NCBI GenBank assembly: GCA_965603095.1
Contig: CBFDBQ010000003.1
Coordinates: forward strand, 1 to 64,000
Reading direction: 5' to 3'
Length of the DNA stretch: 64,000 nucleotides
Origin: DAOVVL01 sp965603095
GTDB taxonomy: Bacteria > Pseudomonadota > Alphaproteobacteria > Rhodospirillales > Magnetovibrionaceae
Shown: in pieces, positions 1-8,277 of the stretch
How the letters are laid out: each line of letters begins with the position of its first letter
How positions within the stretch are numbered: the first letter of the stretch is position 1
Program-made: the position numbers and the translations under genes
The notes under the pieces: model-generated
Databases searched by the model: none
The model's input: only the letters and a program-made list of their open reading frames with translations
Told to the model about the DNA's origin: nothing

Positions 1-54
1 CGCGAAGGTGGCCGTACCGTTGGTGCCGGCGTTGTAGCTAAGGTGATTGCTTAA
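1..54 (+). CDS. tuf: Elongation factor Tu, C-terminal end (partial)
   Basis: The first 17 codons read REGGRTVGAGVVAKVIA and then stop. This is the conserved C-terminus of EF-Tu, the GTPase that delivers aminoacyl-tRNA to the ribosome. The gene continues upstream of the window. A tuf copy directly before rpsJ is the usual arrangement at the head of the S10 operon. Only the tail is visible, so nothing can be said about the rest of the protein. Confidence 0.93.
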   Translation, partial: REGGRTVGAGVVAKVIA

Positions 55-64
55 ACAAAATATA

Positions 65-87
65 GACCCCCCGATTTCCGGGGGGTC
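65..87 (+). terminator. Hairpin after tuf, possible weak terminator
   Basis: A perfect 8-bp GC-rich stem (65-72 with 80-87) with a 7-nt loop lies 10 bases after the tuf stop. The sequence after it is T-rich but has no clean T run. It may only partly terminate, letting tuf transcripts continue into rpsJ. Confidence 0.6.
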
Positions 88-115
88 GTTAATTTTAGGA
101 ATAGGTTAAAAGCAG

Positions 116-424
116 ATGGAACATCAAAGCATCCGCATTCGTTTGAAGGCTTATGATCATCGTGTATTGGATCAGTCCGCAGGCGAAATCGTTAACACAG
201 CTCGTCGCACAGGCGCCGAAGTTCGCGGTCCTATTCCGCTTCCTACACGGATAGATAAATACACCGTTTTGCGTTCGCCGCACGTTAACAAGAAATCGCG
301 CGAACAGTTTGAAATTCGCACGCACAAGCGTGTTCTAGATATTGTTGACCCAACACCACAAACCGTGGACGCGCTTATGAAGCTCGACCTTGCAGCTGGT
401 GTTGACGTTGAGATTAAACTTTAA
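116..424 (+). CDS. rpsJ: 30S ribosomal protein S10
   Basis: The 102-residue product has the normal S10 length and is recognisable throughout, with IRLKAYDHRVLD near the start and a long basic central loop. S10 sits in the head of the small subunit and also acts as NusE in antitermination. It is the first gene of the S10 operon. A small 6-bp hairpin (429-434 with 443-448) lies in the gap before rplC. Confidence 0.98.
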   Translation: MEHQSIRIRLKAYDHRVLDQSAGEIVNTARRTGAEVRGPIPLPTRIDKYTVLRSPHVNKKSREQFEIRTHKRVLDIVDPTPQTVDALMKLDLAAGVDVEIKL

Positions 425-470
425 CCTAGGGTCTTAAAAATTAGACCCCAAGAACAAGGAAGAGGGACCA

Positions 471-1223
471 ATGCGCACAGGAATGATCGCACTTAAAGTC
501 GGCATGTCCCGCGTTTTCAAGGAAGACGGCACCCATGTCCCCGTGACAGTCCTCAAAGTGGACGGATGCCAAGTTGTTTCCCAGAAAACTGTGGAAAGTG
601 ATGGATATACCGCAATTCAACTAGGCGTAGGCAAAGCCAAAGCCAAACGCCAAACCAAAGCCATGCGCGGACATTTCGCCAAGGCAAAGGTTGAGCCTAA
701 AAAGAAAGTGGTTGAATTTCGCGTTCCTGCCGATGGCCTTGTTGCCGTTGGTGCAGAAATTGCTCCTAGTCACTTTGTTGATGGCCAGATGGTTGACGTA
801 AGCGGAACATCAATCGGTAAAGGTTTTGCAGGCGCCATGAAACGCCATAACTTTGGCGGCATGCGTGCAACTCATGGTGTATCAATTTCTCACCGTGCGC
901 ACGGTTCTACTGGCCAGTGCCAAGATCCGGGCAAGGTGTTCAAGGGCAAGAAAATGGCTGGTCACATGGGCGCAAGCCGCATTACCCAGCTTAATCTTGA
1001 AATCGTTGCAACCGATGATGAAAATGGTCTGATTTTGGTAAAGGGCGCAGTTCCCGGTTCCAAGGGTGGCTGGGTTTTGGTTCGCGATGCCATCAAAAAG
1101 AAACACGCAGATGATCTGCCGTTCCCGGCAAAGTTAAAGGGTGAAGCTGTTGCTGAAGCACCAGCTGAAGAAGCCCCCGCAGAAGTTGCAGCCGCAACTG
1201 ACGCCGGCGAAGTGAAGGAATAA
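471..1223 (+). CDS. rplC: 50S ribosomal protein L3
   Basis: This is a 250-residue L3, a protein that binds near the 3' end of 23S rRNA and reaches toward the peptidyl transferase centre. The central loop with GSTGQCQDPG carries the glutamine that PrmB methylates in relatives. The last 30 or so residues are an Ala/Glu-rich tail, an extension common in alphaproteobacterial L3. A purine-rich site (aaggaagaggga) supports the ATG at 471. Confidence 0.98.
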   Translation: MRTGMIALKVGMSRVFKEDGTHVPVTVLKVDGCQVVSQKTVESDGYTAIQLGVGKAKAKRQTKAMRGHFAKAKVEPKKKVVEFRVPADGLVAVGAEIAPSHFVDGQMVDVSGTSIGKGFAGAMKRHNFGGMRATHGVSISHRAHGSTGQCQDPGKVFKGKKMAGHMGASRITQLNLEIVATDDENGLILVKGAVPGSKGGWVLVRDAIKKKHADDLPFPAKLKGEAVAEAPAEEAPAEVAAATDAGEVKE

Positions 1224-1227
1224 GTCA

Positions 1228-1848
1228 ATGAAGTTGGACATCATCAGCATTGAGAACAAGAAGGTCGGTACTGTCGATCTGGATGATACGATTTTCGGTC
1301 TCCAGGTTCGCTCCGATCTCCTGGCGCGTGCAGTTAATTGGCAACTTGCCAAGCGTCGCGCCGGTATCCATCAGACCAAGGGTCGTTCCGAAGTTTCCGG
1401 TGGCGGTAAAAAACCGTTCAACCAGAAAGGAACAGGTAATGCCCGCCAAGGTACCATTCGTGCACCACAGATGCGCGGCGGTGGTATCGTGTTTGGTCCT
1501 AAAAGTCGTTCACATGCCCATAGCCTACCTAAAAAGGTTCGCGCGCTGGCATTAAAAACAGCACTTTCAGCCAAACAGGCAGAAGGAAAGCTGTTCGTTC
1601 TTGATAAAGCAGAAATGAAAACACCCAAGACCGCAGAATTGATCAAACGCATGGAAAAACTTTCATGGGGTTCGACATTGGTTATTGATGGCGCATCGGT
1701 TGACGATGGTTTTGCCCGCGCCGCTCGTAACGTGGTTGGTCTTGATGTTCTGCCAAGTCAGGGCGCAAATGTTTATGACATCATGCGCCGCGATACATTG
1801 GTGCTAACAAAAGATGCAGTTGAAAAGCTACAGGAGCGTCTAAAATGA
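1228..1848 (+). CDS. rplD: 50S ribosomal protein L4
   Basis: The 206-residue protein is L4, which lines the exit tunnel with its long loop. The loop is seen around residues 45-90 as GGGKKPFNQKGTGNARQGT and RGGGIVFGPKSR. In E. coli L4 represses the S10 operon; I cannot see whether that control exists here, because no S10-type leader is evident in the short gap before rpsJ. The gene starts 4 bases after rplC and its stop overlaps the rplW start (ATGA). Confidence 0.98.
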   Translation: MKLDIISIENKKVGTVDLDDTIFGLQVRSDLLARAVNWQLAKRRAGIHQTKGRSEVSGGGKKPFNQKGTGNARQGTIRAPQMRGGGIVFGPKSRSHAHSLPKKVRALALKTALSAKQAEGKLFVLDKAEMKTPKTAELIKRMEKLSWGSTLVIDGASVDDGFARAARNVVGLDVLPSQGANVYDIMRRDTLVLTKDAVEKLQERLK

Positions 1849-2159
1849 GTACTGACAATCAAGTAGTAAGCAAAGAACGCATGTTCGAAATTATTCGTCG
1901 CCCGGTTATTACCGAAAAATCGACTTTGATTTCTGAGCATAACCAAGTTTGTTTTCAGGTTCCGCTGGATGCCAGCAAACCAGAAATACGTAAAGCCGTG
2001 GAAGAGTTATTCAAGGTCAAGGTCGATGCGGTTAATACCCTTCGCACCAAGGGCAAGAATAAGCGTTTCCGTGGTCACATGGGCAAACGTGGCGATATTA
2101 AAAAAGCTGTTGTTACACTGGCCGAAGGCCAGTCTATCGACATCACGTCCGGTCTTTAA
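1845..2159 (+). CDS. rplW: 50S ribosomal protein L23
   Basis: A 104-residue L23, which sits at the tunnel exit and forms the docking site for trigger factor and SRP. The core RRPVITEKST and the basic segment GKNKRFRGHMGKR are clear. It starts inside the rplD stop (ATGA overlap), which implies coupled translation. A CAGGAG ribosome site precedes the ATG. Confidence 0.98.
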   Translation: MSTDNQVVSKERMFEIIRRPVITEKSTLISEHNQVCFQVPLDASKPEIRKAVEELFKVKVDAVNTLRTKGKNKRFRGHMGKRGDIKKAVVTLAEGQSIDITSGL

Positions 2160-2179
2160 AGTAGAGGGTGAACTGAAAA

Positions 2180-3010
2180 ATGGCACTCAAGCAATATAAA
2201 CCAACAACCCCAGGTCGCCGCGGCCTTGTTCTGGTTGATCGCTCTTCCATTTGGAAGGGCCGTCCAGAAAAAAGCCTGACCGAAGGTCTGCGTAAAAATG
2301 GCGGTCGTAACAACACCGGGCGCATTACAATGCGTCGTATTGGTGGTGGACACAAACGTCGCTATCGCATGATTGATTTCAAGCGCAATAAACTAGGCTT
2401 TGCTACGGTAGAACGGATTGAATATGATCCAAACCGTACAGCTTTCATCGCGCTCATCAATTATGAAGATGGTGAAAAATCATACATCCTTGCGCCACAA
2501 CGTATGGCGGTTGGCGATAAAATTGAATCTGCTGACAGGGCTGACATCAAACCTGGCAATGCATTACCGCTTTCTAACATTCCTGTGGGCACCATTGTTC
2601 ACAATGTTGAAATGAAGGTAGGAAAGGGCGGTCAGATTGCCCGTTCAGCCGGCGCATATGTTCAGCTGGTTGGCAAAGATCAGGGTTATGCTCAGATCCG
2701 TCTTATGTCGGGCGAAGTTCGCTTGGTGCGAGCTGAATGCTTTGCCACAATCGGCGCGGTTTCAAATCCTGACAAACAAAACATCAAGCTCGGCAAAGCC
2801 GGGCGCAAGCGCTGGCTCGGTAAACGGCCTAGTGTTCGCGGTGTTGCAATGAACCCGGTAGATCACCCACATGGTGGCGGCGAAGGCCGTACATCGGGCG
2901 GTCGTCATCCGGTTACACCGTGGGGCAAGCCTACTAAGGGCAAGCGCACTCGTTCCAACAAGCAGACGGATAAGCTCATCGTGCGCCGCCGTCATGCGAA
3001 AAAGAAATAA
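2180..3010 (+). CDS. rplB: 50S ribosomal protein L2
   Basis: The 276-residue product is L2, needed for subunit association and peptidyl transferase assembly. The conserved C-terminal segment HPHGGGEGRTSGGRHP, which holds the functionally important histidine, is intact. The protein ends in a basic tail. The length is normal for the family. Confidence 0.98.
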   Translation: MALKQYKPTTPGRRGLVLVDRSSIWKGRPEKSLTEGLRKNGGRNNTGRITMRRIGGGHKRRYRMIDFKRNKLGFATVERIEYDPNRTAFIALINYEDGEKSYILAPQRMAVGDKIESADRADIKPGNALPLSNIPVGTIVHNVEMKVGKGGQIARSAGAYVQLVGKDQGYAQIRLMSGEVRLVRAECFATIGAVSNPDKQNIKLGKAGRKRWLGKRPSVRGVAMNPVDHPHGGGEGRTSGGRHPVTPWGKPTKGKRTRSNKQTDKLIVRRRHAKKK

Positions 3011-3022
3011 TAGGAGGTAATA

Positions 3023-3301
3023 GTGCCACGTTCTGTTTGGAAAGGTCCATTTGTAGACGGCTACCTCTTGAAAAAGGCGGAAGTTGCTCGTGCATCGGGT
3101 CGCAATCAAGTAGTCAAGACATGGTCTCGTCGTTCAACCATTTTGCCACAATTTGTAGGCCTTACTTTTGGCGTCTACAACGGCAGGAAATTCATCCCTG
3201 TTATGGTGAATGAAGACATGATCGGTCACAAGTTCGGTGAGTTTTCTCCGACCCGTACATACAACGGTCATATCGCCGATAAGAAAGGCAAGAGGGCTTA
3301 A
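3023..3301 (+). CDS. rpsS: 30S ribosomal protein S19
   Basis: A 92-residue S19, which contacts S13 in the head and helps bind 16S rRNA. It begins with PRSVWKGPFVDGYLLKK. The start is GTG at 3023, chosen because it gives the canonical N-terminus and has a near-perfect site (TAGGAGGT) about 6 bases upstream. The stop lies 2 bases before rplV. Confidence 0.97.
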   Translation: MPRSVWKGPFVDGYLLKKAEVARASGRNQVVKTWSRRSTILPQFVGLTFGVYNGRKFIPVMVNEDMIGHKFGEFSPTRTYNGHIADKKGKRA

Positions 3302-3303
3302 TC

Positions 3304-3684
3304 ATGGGTAAGAAAAGCGCACAGCGTGCATTAGGCGAAAATCAGGCAATGGCATCTGCAAAGATGATCAGAACCAGCGCCCAGAAACTTAATCTGGTGG
3401 CCAAGACCATTCGCGGTAAATCATGCGAACAGGCTCTTGGCGAGCTAACCTTTTCAAAGCGTCGCATTGCACATGACGTGAAAATGGTTCTGGAAAGCGC
3501 CATTGCTAACGCCGAAAACAATCATCAGCTCGATGTTGACCGTCTTTACGTTGAAGAGGTAACCGTTGGGCGTGCACTGGTAATGAAACGCTGGCGTCCA
3601 CGCGCACGCGGTCGTACCGGTAGCATCCAAAAGCCTTTTAGTAACTTGCGTCTTATTGTGCGCGAACGCGAGGAGACCGCATAA
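3304..3684 (+). CDS. rplV: 50S ribosomal protein L22
   Basis: A 126-residue L22, an exit-tunnel protein with a long beta-hairpin. The hairpin region is seen near the C-terminus as MKRWRPRARGRTGSIQKP. It overlaps the rpsC start by one base (TAATG). An alternative internal ATG at codon 16 would give the common shorter N-terminus, so the exact start is uncertain. Confidence 0.97.
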   Translation: MGKKSAQRALGENQAMASAKMIRTSAQKLNLVAKTIRGKSCEQALGELTFSKRRIAHDVKMVLESAIANAENNHQLDVDRLYVEEVTVGRALVMKRWRPRARGRTGSIQKPFSNLRLIVREREETA

Positions 3685-4370
3685 TGGGTCATAAAGTAAA
3701 TCCAATTGGCTTTCGTCTTGGCATCAACCGTACCTGGGATTCTAGGTGGTATGCTGATGGCGAAAATTACGCCAATCAATTACACGAAGACATGAAAATT
3801 CGTGAGTATCTTAAAAAGCGTTTGGCCCAGGCCAGCGTTTCCAAGATAGTTATCGAACGTCCGGCAAAGAAGGCGCGGGTTACCATTTATTCAGCCCGCC
3901 CTGGCGTTGTTATTGGTAAAAAAGGCGCAGACATTGAAAAGCTACGTCGCGATATTGCCAATATCACCGGAAACGATGCCGATGTTCACATCAACATTGT
4001 TGAAATTCGCAAGCCTGAGCTCGACGCTCAGTTGGTTGCAGATAACATTGCCCAGCAATTGGAACGCCGCGTTTCAACCCGCCGTGCCATGAAGCGTGCA
4101 GTACAGTCTGCAATGCGGATGGGTGCCGAAGGTATTCGCGTTAACTGTGCCGGTCGTTTGGGTGGTGCTGAAATTGCCCGTACCGTTTGGTATCGGGAAG
4201 GTCGCGTGCCACTGCATACACTTCGTGCTGAAGTTGATTATGCAACAGCATCCGCCCACACCACATACGGCGTATGCGGTATCAAGATTTGGATCTACAA
4301 GGGCGAAATTATGGCCCATGACCCAATGGCAGTTGAAAAGAAATCACAAGCTCAGCAAACAGGACGCTGA
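3684..4370 (+). CDS. rpsC: 30S ribosomal protein S3
   Basis: A 228-residue S3 beginning MGHKVNPIGFRLG. The KH-type RNA-binding motif (VVIGKKGADIEKLR) lies around residues 77-90, followed by the C-terminal S3 domain (RTVWYREGRVPLHTLRA). S3 forms part of the mRNA entry tunnel and helicase. Its start overlaps the last base of rplV, indicating coupled translation. Confidence 0.98.
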   Translation: MGHKVNPIGFRLGINRTWDSRWYADGENYANQLHEDMKIREYLKKRLAQASVSKIVIERPAKKARVTIYSARPGVVIGKKGADIEKLRRDIANITGNDADVHINIVEIRKPELDAQLVADNIAQQLERRVSTRRAMKRAVQSAMRMGAEGIRVNCAGRLGGAEIARTVWYREGRVPLHTLRAEVDYATASAHTTYGVCGIKIWIYKGEIMAHDPMAVEKKSQAQQTGR

Positions 4371-4408
4371 GCGTAATAAAACTTATAGAATGAGAGCGAT
4401 AGCGAACA

Positions 4409-4828
4409 ATGCTTAGCCCTAAGAAAACAAAGTTTCGTAAAGCCCACAAGGGACGTATCCACGGCATGGCCAAAGGTGGAACCGTACTTAATTTCGGTGC
4501 CTATGGCCTAAAGGCGCTTGAGCCTGAACGCGTTACCGCGCGCCAGATTGAAGCCGCTCGTCGTGCCATGACCCGCCACATGAAACGTGCAGGTCGTGTA
4601 TGGATACGCATTTTTCCAGATGTGCCTGTTTCACAGAAACCTGCCGAAGTTCGTCAAGGCAAAGGCAAAGGTTCAGTTGAATATTGGGCTTGTCGGGTAA
4701 AACCGGGCCGCATCATGTTTGAAATTGATGGTGTTCCCATTGATGTTGCTAAGCGTGCATTTGAACTGGCTGCGGCCAAGCTTCCGATCCACACACGTTT
4801 TGTGACCCGCTTCGGTGAGGAGGGATAA
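4409..4828 (+). CDS. rplP: 50S ribosomal protein L16
   Basis: A 139-residue L16 starting MLSPKKTKFRKAHKGR, the canonical N-terminus. L16 organises the A-site region of the large subunit. The conserved MTRHMKRAGRVWIRIFPD and GKGSVEYW segments are intact. The 38-bp gap after rpsC is one of the larger ones in this operon. Confidence 0.98.
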   Translation: MLSPKKTKFRKAHKGRIHGMAKGGTVLNFGAYGLKALEPERVTARQIEAARRAMTRHMKRAGRVWIRIFPDVPVSQKPAEVRQGKGKGSVEYWACRVKPGRIMFEIDGVPIDVAKRAFELAAAKLPIHTRFVTRFGEEG

Positions 4829-4831
4829 GAT

Positions 4832-5032
4832 ATGAAAGCTCAGGACGTACGCACCAAAAGCAAAGATGAACTGAAGCAAGAGCTTCAGGATTTGCGCAAA
4901 GAATCTTTCAACCTGCGTTTTCAGGCAGCCAGTGGCCAGCTTGAAAACACCGCCCGCAAGGGTCAGGTTAAAAAAGATATTGCGCGCATTAAAACAATCT
5001 TGGGCGAGCGCACACGCGCTCCCCAGGCATAG
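4832..5032 (+). CDS. rpmC: 50S ribosomal protein L29
   Basis: A 66-residue, mostly helical L29, which packs next to L23 at the tunnel exit. The pattern ELKQELQDLRKESFNLRFQ is characteristic. It follows rplP by 3 bases. The length is normal. Confidence 0.97.
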   Translation: MKAQDVRTKSKDELKQELQDLRKESFNLRFQAASGQLENTARKGQVKKDIARIKTILGERTRAPQA

Positions 5033-5046
5033 AGGAGAGCCTAGAC

Positions 5047-5283
5047 ATGCCAAAGCGCGTTTTGCAGGGTGTCGTGGTAAGCGACAAACAAGATAAGACC
5101 ATTACCGTAAGGGTTGAACGCAAGGTTATGCATCCGCTCTATAAAAAATATGTGCGTAAATCCAAGAAGTACGCCGCACATGATGAAACTAACAGCATCA
5201 AGGTTGGTGAAATCGTGAAAATTCGCGAATGTTCACCAATTTCAAAGCGTAAAGCTTGGGAAGTCATCACCGAGTCCGCCTAA
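5047..5283 (+). CDS. rpsQ: 30S ribosomal protein S17
   Basis: A 78-residue S17, an OB-fold 16S rRNA binder early in assembly. The family signature VVSDKQDKTITVRVERK starts at residue 10, followed by HPLYKKYVRKSKKYAAHDE. It is the last gene of the S10 block. Its stop codon lies inside a perfect 9-bp stem (5275-5302). Confidence 0.98.
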   Translation: MPKRVLQGVVVSDKQDKTITVRVERKVMHPLYKKYVRKSKKYAAHDETNSIKVGEIVKIRECSPISKRKAWEVITESA

Positions 5284-5302
5284 AAACTGCCGATTAGGCG
5301 GA
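5275..5302 (+). other. Stable hairpin at the S10-spc operon junction
   Basis: TCCGCCTAA (5275-5283) pairs perfectly with TTAGGCGGA (5294-5302) across a 10-nt loop. The rpsQ stop codon is inside the left arm. No T run follows, so it is not a classic terminator. It may be an RNase processing site or barrier between the S10 and spc segments. Confidence 0.75.
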
Positions 5303-5330
5303 GACCGTGGTGAATTAAGGAGTAAGTAAA

Positions 5331-5699
5331 ATGATACAGGTAGAGACAAATTTAGAAGTTGCCGACAACTCAGGCGCACGCCGGGTGCAATGCATCAAGG
5401 TAATTGGTGGGTCTAAGCGTAGGTATGCTTCTGTTGGCGATGTAATCATCGTTTCAATAAAAGACGCTATCCCTCGTGGTCGCGTTAAAAAGGGCGATGT
5501 GCATCGTGCGGTTGTTGTTCGTACCGCAAAAGATGTTCATCGTTCGGATGGATCAACCATTCGTTTTGATAGTAATGCAGCAGTGCTCATCAATAAAACT
5601 GGTGAGCCTATTGGAACTCGTATATTTGGCCCAGTTACCCGTGAACTGCGTGCAAAGAAATATATGAAAATAGTTTCTTTAGCACCGGAGGTTCTGTGA
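5331..5699 (+). CDS. rplN: 50S ribosomal protein L14
   Basis: A 122-residue L14 starting MIQVETNLEVADNSGARRVQCI, the universal N-terminus. L14 forms intersubunit bridges with 16S rRNA and is the binding site of RsfS. It heads the spc segment. An AAGGAG site precedes the ATG by about 8 bases. The stop TGA overlaps the rplX start. Confidence 0.98.
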   Translation: MIQVETNLEVADNSGARRVQCIKVIGGSKRRYASVGDVIIVSIKDAIPRGRVKKGDVHRAVVVRTAKDVHRSDGSTIRFDSNAAVLINKTGEPIGTRIFGPVTRELRAKKYMKIVSLAPEVL

Positions 5700-6016
5700 T
5701 GTTGAGCAAAATCAAAAAAGGCGATCAAGTGATTGTTACCACCGGACGCTCCAAAGGCGTAATTGGTGAGGTTCTTAGCGTAAGGCCAAAAAGCAGTACT
5801 GCTTTTGTGCAGGGCGTAAATATGGTCAAGCGCCATACACGCCCAACACAGGCTAGCGAAGGCGGAATAATCGAAAAAGAGGCAGAGATTCACATCTCCA
5901 ATCTTGCCCTTATAGACCCCAAGGACGGCAAGGCAACGCGCGTCGGTAGCAAGGTTCTTAAGGATGGAAAAAAAGTGCGTTACGCCAAGCGCTCCGGCGA
6001 AGTTCTGGACGCTTAA
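5699..6016 (+). CDS. rplX: 50S ribosomal protein L24
   Basis: A 105-residue L24, an assembly initiator with a KOW motif (KGDQVIVTTGRSKGVIGEV, residues 6-24). I chose ATG 5699, which overlaps the rplN stop by one base (TGATG) and sits 7 bases from GGAGG. A GTG at 5696 is in frame but closer to the ribosome site than is usual. Confidence 0.97.
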   Translation: MLSKIKKGDQVIVTTGRSKGVIGEVLSVRPKSSTAFVQGVNMVKRHTRPTQASEGGIIEKEAEIHISNLALIDPKDGKATRVGSKVLKDGKKVRYAKRSGEVLDA

Positions 6017-6024
6017 GGAAGGGC

Positions 6025-6588
6025 ATGAAAATGGTACGTTTACAGGAAGTATATAATTCTGAGATTATCCCAACGATGCAAAAACAGTTCAGTTATAAGA
6101 ACCCAATGCAATTGCCTAGGTTGGATAAAATAGTAATCAACATGGGTGTTGGTGAAGCATCTCAGGATAAAAAGAAAATTGACGGCGCAATCAATGACAT
6201 GACGCTTATTGCAGGTCAGCGCCCAGTAAAGACCAAGGCTAAAAATTCAATCGCTGGCTTTAAGTTGCGCGAAGAAATGGTTGTCGGTGCAAAGGTAACG
6301 CTCCGCAAAGACCGCATGTTTGAATTTCTTGACCGTTTGGTTAATACCGCATTGCCACGTGTTCGTGATTTTCGCGGTCTTTCATCAAAAGGTTTTGATG
6401 GTAATGGCAATTTTGCCATGGGCATTAAGGAGCAGATTGTGTTTCAGGAAATCGATTACGATAAAGTCGATAAAATTCGCGGAATGGACATAATCATTTG
6501 CACCACTGCTAAAACAGATGAAGAAGCGCTTGCGCTACTTAAGGCATTTCAGATGCCCTTTGGCACCGAAACCGGAGGAAGCAATTAA
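6025..6588 (+). CDS. rplE: 50S ribosomal protein L5
   Basis: A 187-residue L5, which binds 5S rRNA and touches the P-site tRNA. The signature LPRLDKIVINMGVGEA is at residues 30-45, and LPRVRDFRGL lies in the middle. It overlaps rpsN by one base (TAATG). Length and sequence are typical. Confidence 0.98.
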   Translation: MKMVRLQEVYNSEIIPTMQKQFSYKNPMQLPRLDKIVINMGVGEASQDKKKIDGAINDMTLIAGQRPVKTKAKNSIAGFKLREEMVVGAKVTLRKDRMFEFLDRLVNTALPRVRDFRGLSSKGFDGNGNFAMGIKEQIVFQEIDYDKVDKIRGMDIIICTTAKTDEEALALLKAFQMPFGTETGGSN

Positions 6589-6893
6589 TGGCTAAGAAAT
6601 CTGCAGTTGAGCGTAATCTAAAGAGAGAGCGCCTAGTTAAGCTTTTTGCTGCCAAACGTGCGGTCCTCAAAGCCGCTACCAAGGATAAGAACCTTAGCGA
6701 CGAAGAGCGCTTCGAAGCACAAATCAAACTGGCTCAATTGCCACGTAATTCGGCACAAAACCGTGTTCGTCTTCGCTGTGGCATCACAGGCCGTCCGCGC
6801 GGTAATTACCGCAAATTTAAATTGTCTCGTATCGCGCTTCGCGATCTAGCCAGCCGGGGTGAGATTCCCGGTATGGTTAAGTCGAGCTGGTAA
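6588..6893 (+). CDS. rpsN: 30S ribosomal protein S14, zinc-free type
   Basis: A 101-residue S14 of the long form. It has no pair of CxxC motifs, so it is the zinc-independent paralog normal for proteobacteria. The core RNRVRLRCGITGRPRG is followed by the basic C-terminal helix. S14 is required late in 30S head assembly. Translation is probably coupled to rplE. Confidence 0.98.
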   Translation: MAKKSAVERNLKRERLVKLFAAKRAVLKAATKDKNLSDEERFEAQIKLAQLPRNSAQNRVRLRCGITGRPRGNYRKFKLSRIALRDLASRGEIPGMVKSSW

Positions 6894-6907
6894 GGGAGGG
6901 CCAATAA

Positions 6908-7306
6908 ATGTCAATGACCGATCCCCTGGGCGATATGCTCACTCGTATTCGTAACGGCCAAATGGCCCGTAAAAGCGCCATCACTGCGCCAGCTTCCAAG
7001 CTGCGCATGAATGTGCTTGATGTTCTTAAACGCGAAGGTTACATCCGCAGCTTTGAAGATTACGAAGTGCAGACCGGTATTCGCGAAATTAAAATCGAAC
7101 TCAAATATCATGAGGGCGAGCCGGTAATTCAGAAAATTGCACGCGTATCCAAACCGGGCCGACGTGTTTATTCAAAGATTAAGGATCTTTCCAATGTCTA
7201 TAACGGACTTGGTATTTCCATTATCTCTACACCTCAAGGTGTGATGTCGGATGCTGAAGCTCGTAAAGCCAATGTAGGGGGCGAAGTCCTCTGCCAGGTA
7301 TTCTGA
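6908..7306 (+). CDS. rpsH: 30S ribosomal protein S8
   Basis: A 132-residue S8, a primary 16S rRNA binder; in E. coli it also represses the spc operon. It starts MSMTDPLGDMLTRIRNGQ and ends with the conserved GGEVLCQVF. A GGGAGG site lies upstream of the ATG. Whether S8 autoregulates here cannot be judged by eye. Confidence 0.98.
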   Translation: MSMTDPLGDMLTRIRNGQMARKSAITAPASKLRMNVLDVLKREGYIRSFEDYEVQTGIREIKIELKYHEGEPVIQKIARVSKPGRRVYSKIKDLSNVYNGLGISIISTPQGVMSDAEARKANVGGEVLCQVF

Positions 7307-7328
7307 TAGAGAAGAACAGGAAAAGAAA

Positions 7329-7862
7329 ATGTCACGTATCGGAATTAATCCAATCAATGTTCCTGACGGTGTAACCGTTTCAATCGAAGGAGCAATTGTT
7401 ACTGCCAAGGGCAAGATGGGCGAGTTAACCGCGCAACTTACCGACGATGTAGTCATCGTTCAGGATGGTAGTGAAATAAAAGTAAGCCCACGCGAAGGCG
7501 CAGCTCGTGCTAAGCAAATGTGGGGCATGTCACGCACCGTGATAAACAACCTTGTTGTTGGCGTTGCCGAAGGCTTCAGCAAGAAATTGGAAATCAACGG
7601 TGTTGGTTATCGTGCCGCACTTCAGGGCAAGGAACTTGTGCTGCAGTTGGGCTTCTCTCATGAAGTTCGTTATCCGGCACCCGAAGGCATCGAAATCAAA
7701 TGCCCTGACCAGACACACATTGAAATTTCTGGTGCAGACAAGCAAAAAGTTGGCCAAGTTGCCGCTGAGATTCGTTCATACCGTCCGCCCGAACCGTACA
7801 AGGGCAAAGGTGTGAAATATGAAGGTGAATATATCTTCCGCAAGGAAGGCAAGAAAAAGTAA
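7329..7862 (+). CDS. rplF: 50S ribosomal protein L6
   Basis: A 177-residue L6 made of two similar domains, located near the factor-binding site. It starts MSRIGINPI. The C-terminal signature PPEPYKGKGVKYEGE is intact. Length is normal. Confidence 0.98.
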   Translation: MSRIGINPINVPDGVTVSIEGAIVTAKGKMGELTAQLTDDVVIVQDGSEIKVSPREGAARAKQMWGMSRTVINNLVVGVAEGFSKKLEINGVGYRAALQGKELVLQLGFSHEVRYPAPEGIEIKCPDQTHIEISGADKQKVGQVAAEIRSYRPPEPYKGKGVKYEGEYIFRKEGKKK

Positions 7863-7872
7863 GGCATGACTG

Positions 7873-8229
7873 ATGATAAGCGCTAAAAAATTATTTGAAC
7901 GTCGTAAACAGCGTGTTCGCAAACAAGTCGCTAAAAGCGGCGGCGGACGCCCAAGGCTTTCTGTGTTTCGTTCCAGCAAGTACATTTATGTTCAGGTCAT
8001 TGATGATGTCCAGGGCAAGACAGTGGCTACTGCTTCGAGCCTGGAAAAAGATTTCAAAGGCAAATCCGGCGCCGACAGCACAGCTGCTGTTGCAGTTGGT
8101 AAATTGATTGCCGAACGCGCCATGAAGGCAGGGATCAAAGAAGTGGTCTTCGATCGTAGTGGATATCGTTATCATGGTCGCGTTAAGGCCCTTGCTGATG
8201 CTGCTCGTGAGGGCGGTCTTACTTTTTAA
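7873..8229 (+). CDS. rplR: 50S ribosomal protein L18
   Basis: A 118-residue L18, which binds 5S rRNA together with L5. The core RPRLSVFRSSKYIYVQVIDD and the C-terminal FDRSGYRYHGRVKALADAAR are clear. The start at 7873 gives the basic N-terminus expected. An ATG at 7866 is out of frame. Confidence 0.97.
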   Translation: MISAKKLFERRKQRVRKQVAKSGGGRPRLSVFRSSKYIYVQVIDDVQGKTVATASSLEKDFKGKSGADSTAAVAVGKLIAERAMKAGIKEVVFDRSGYRYHGRVKALADAAREGGLTF

Positions 8230-8277
8230 ACTGGTATTTTAAAGCGGAATTTTTATGAATTCTAGGAGAGTTCGAAC

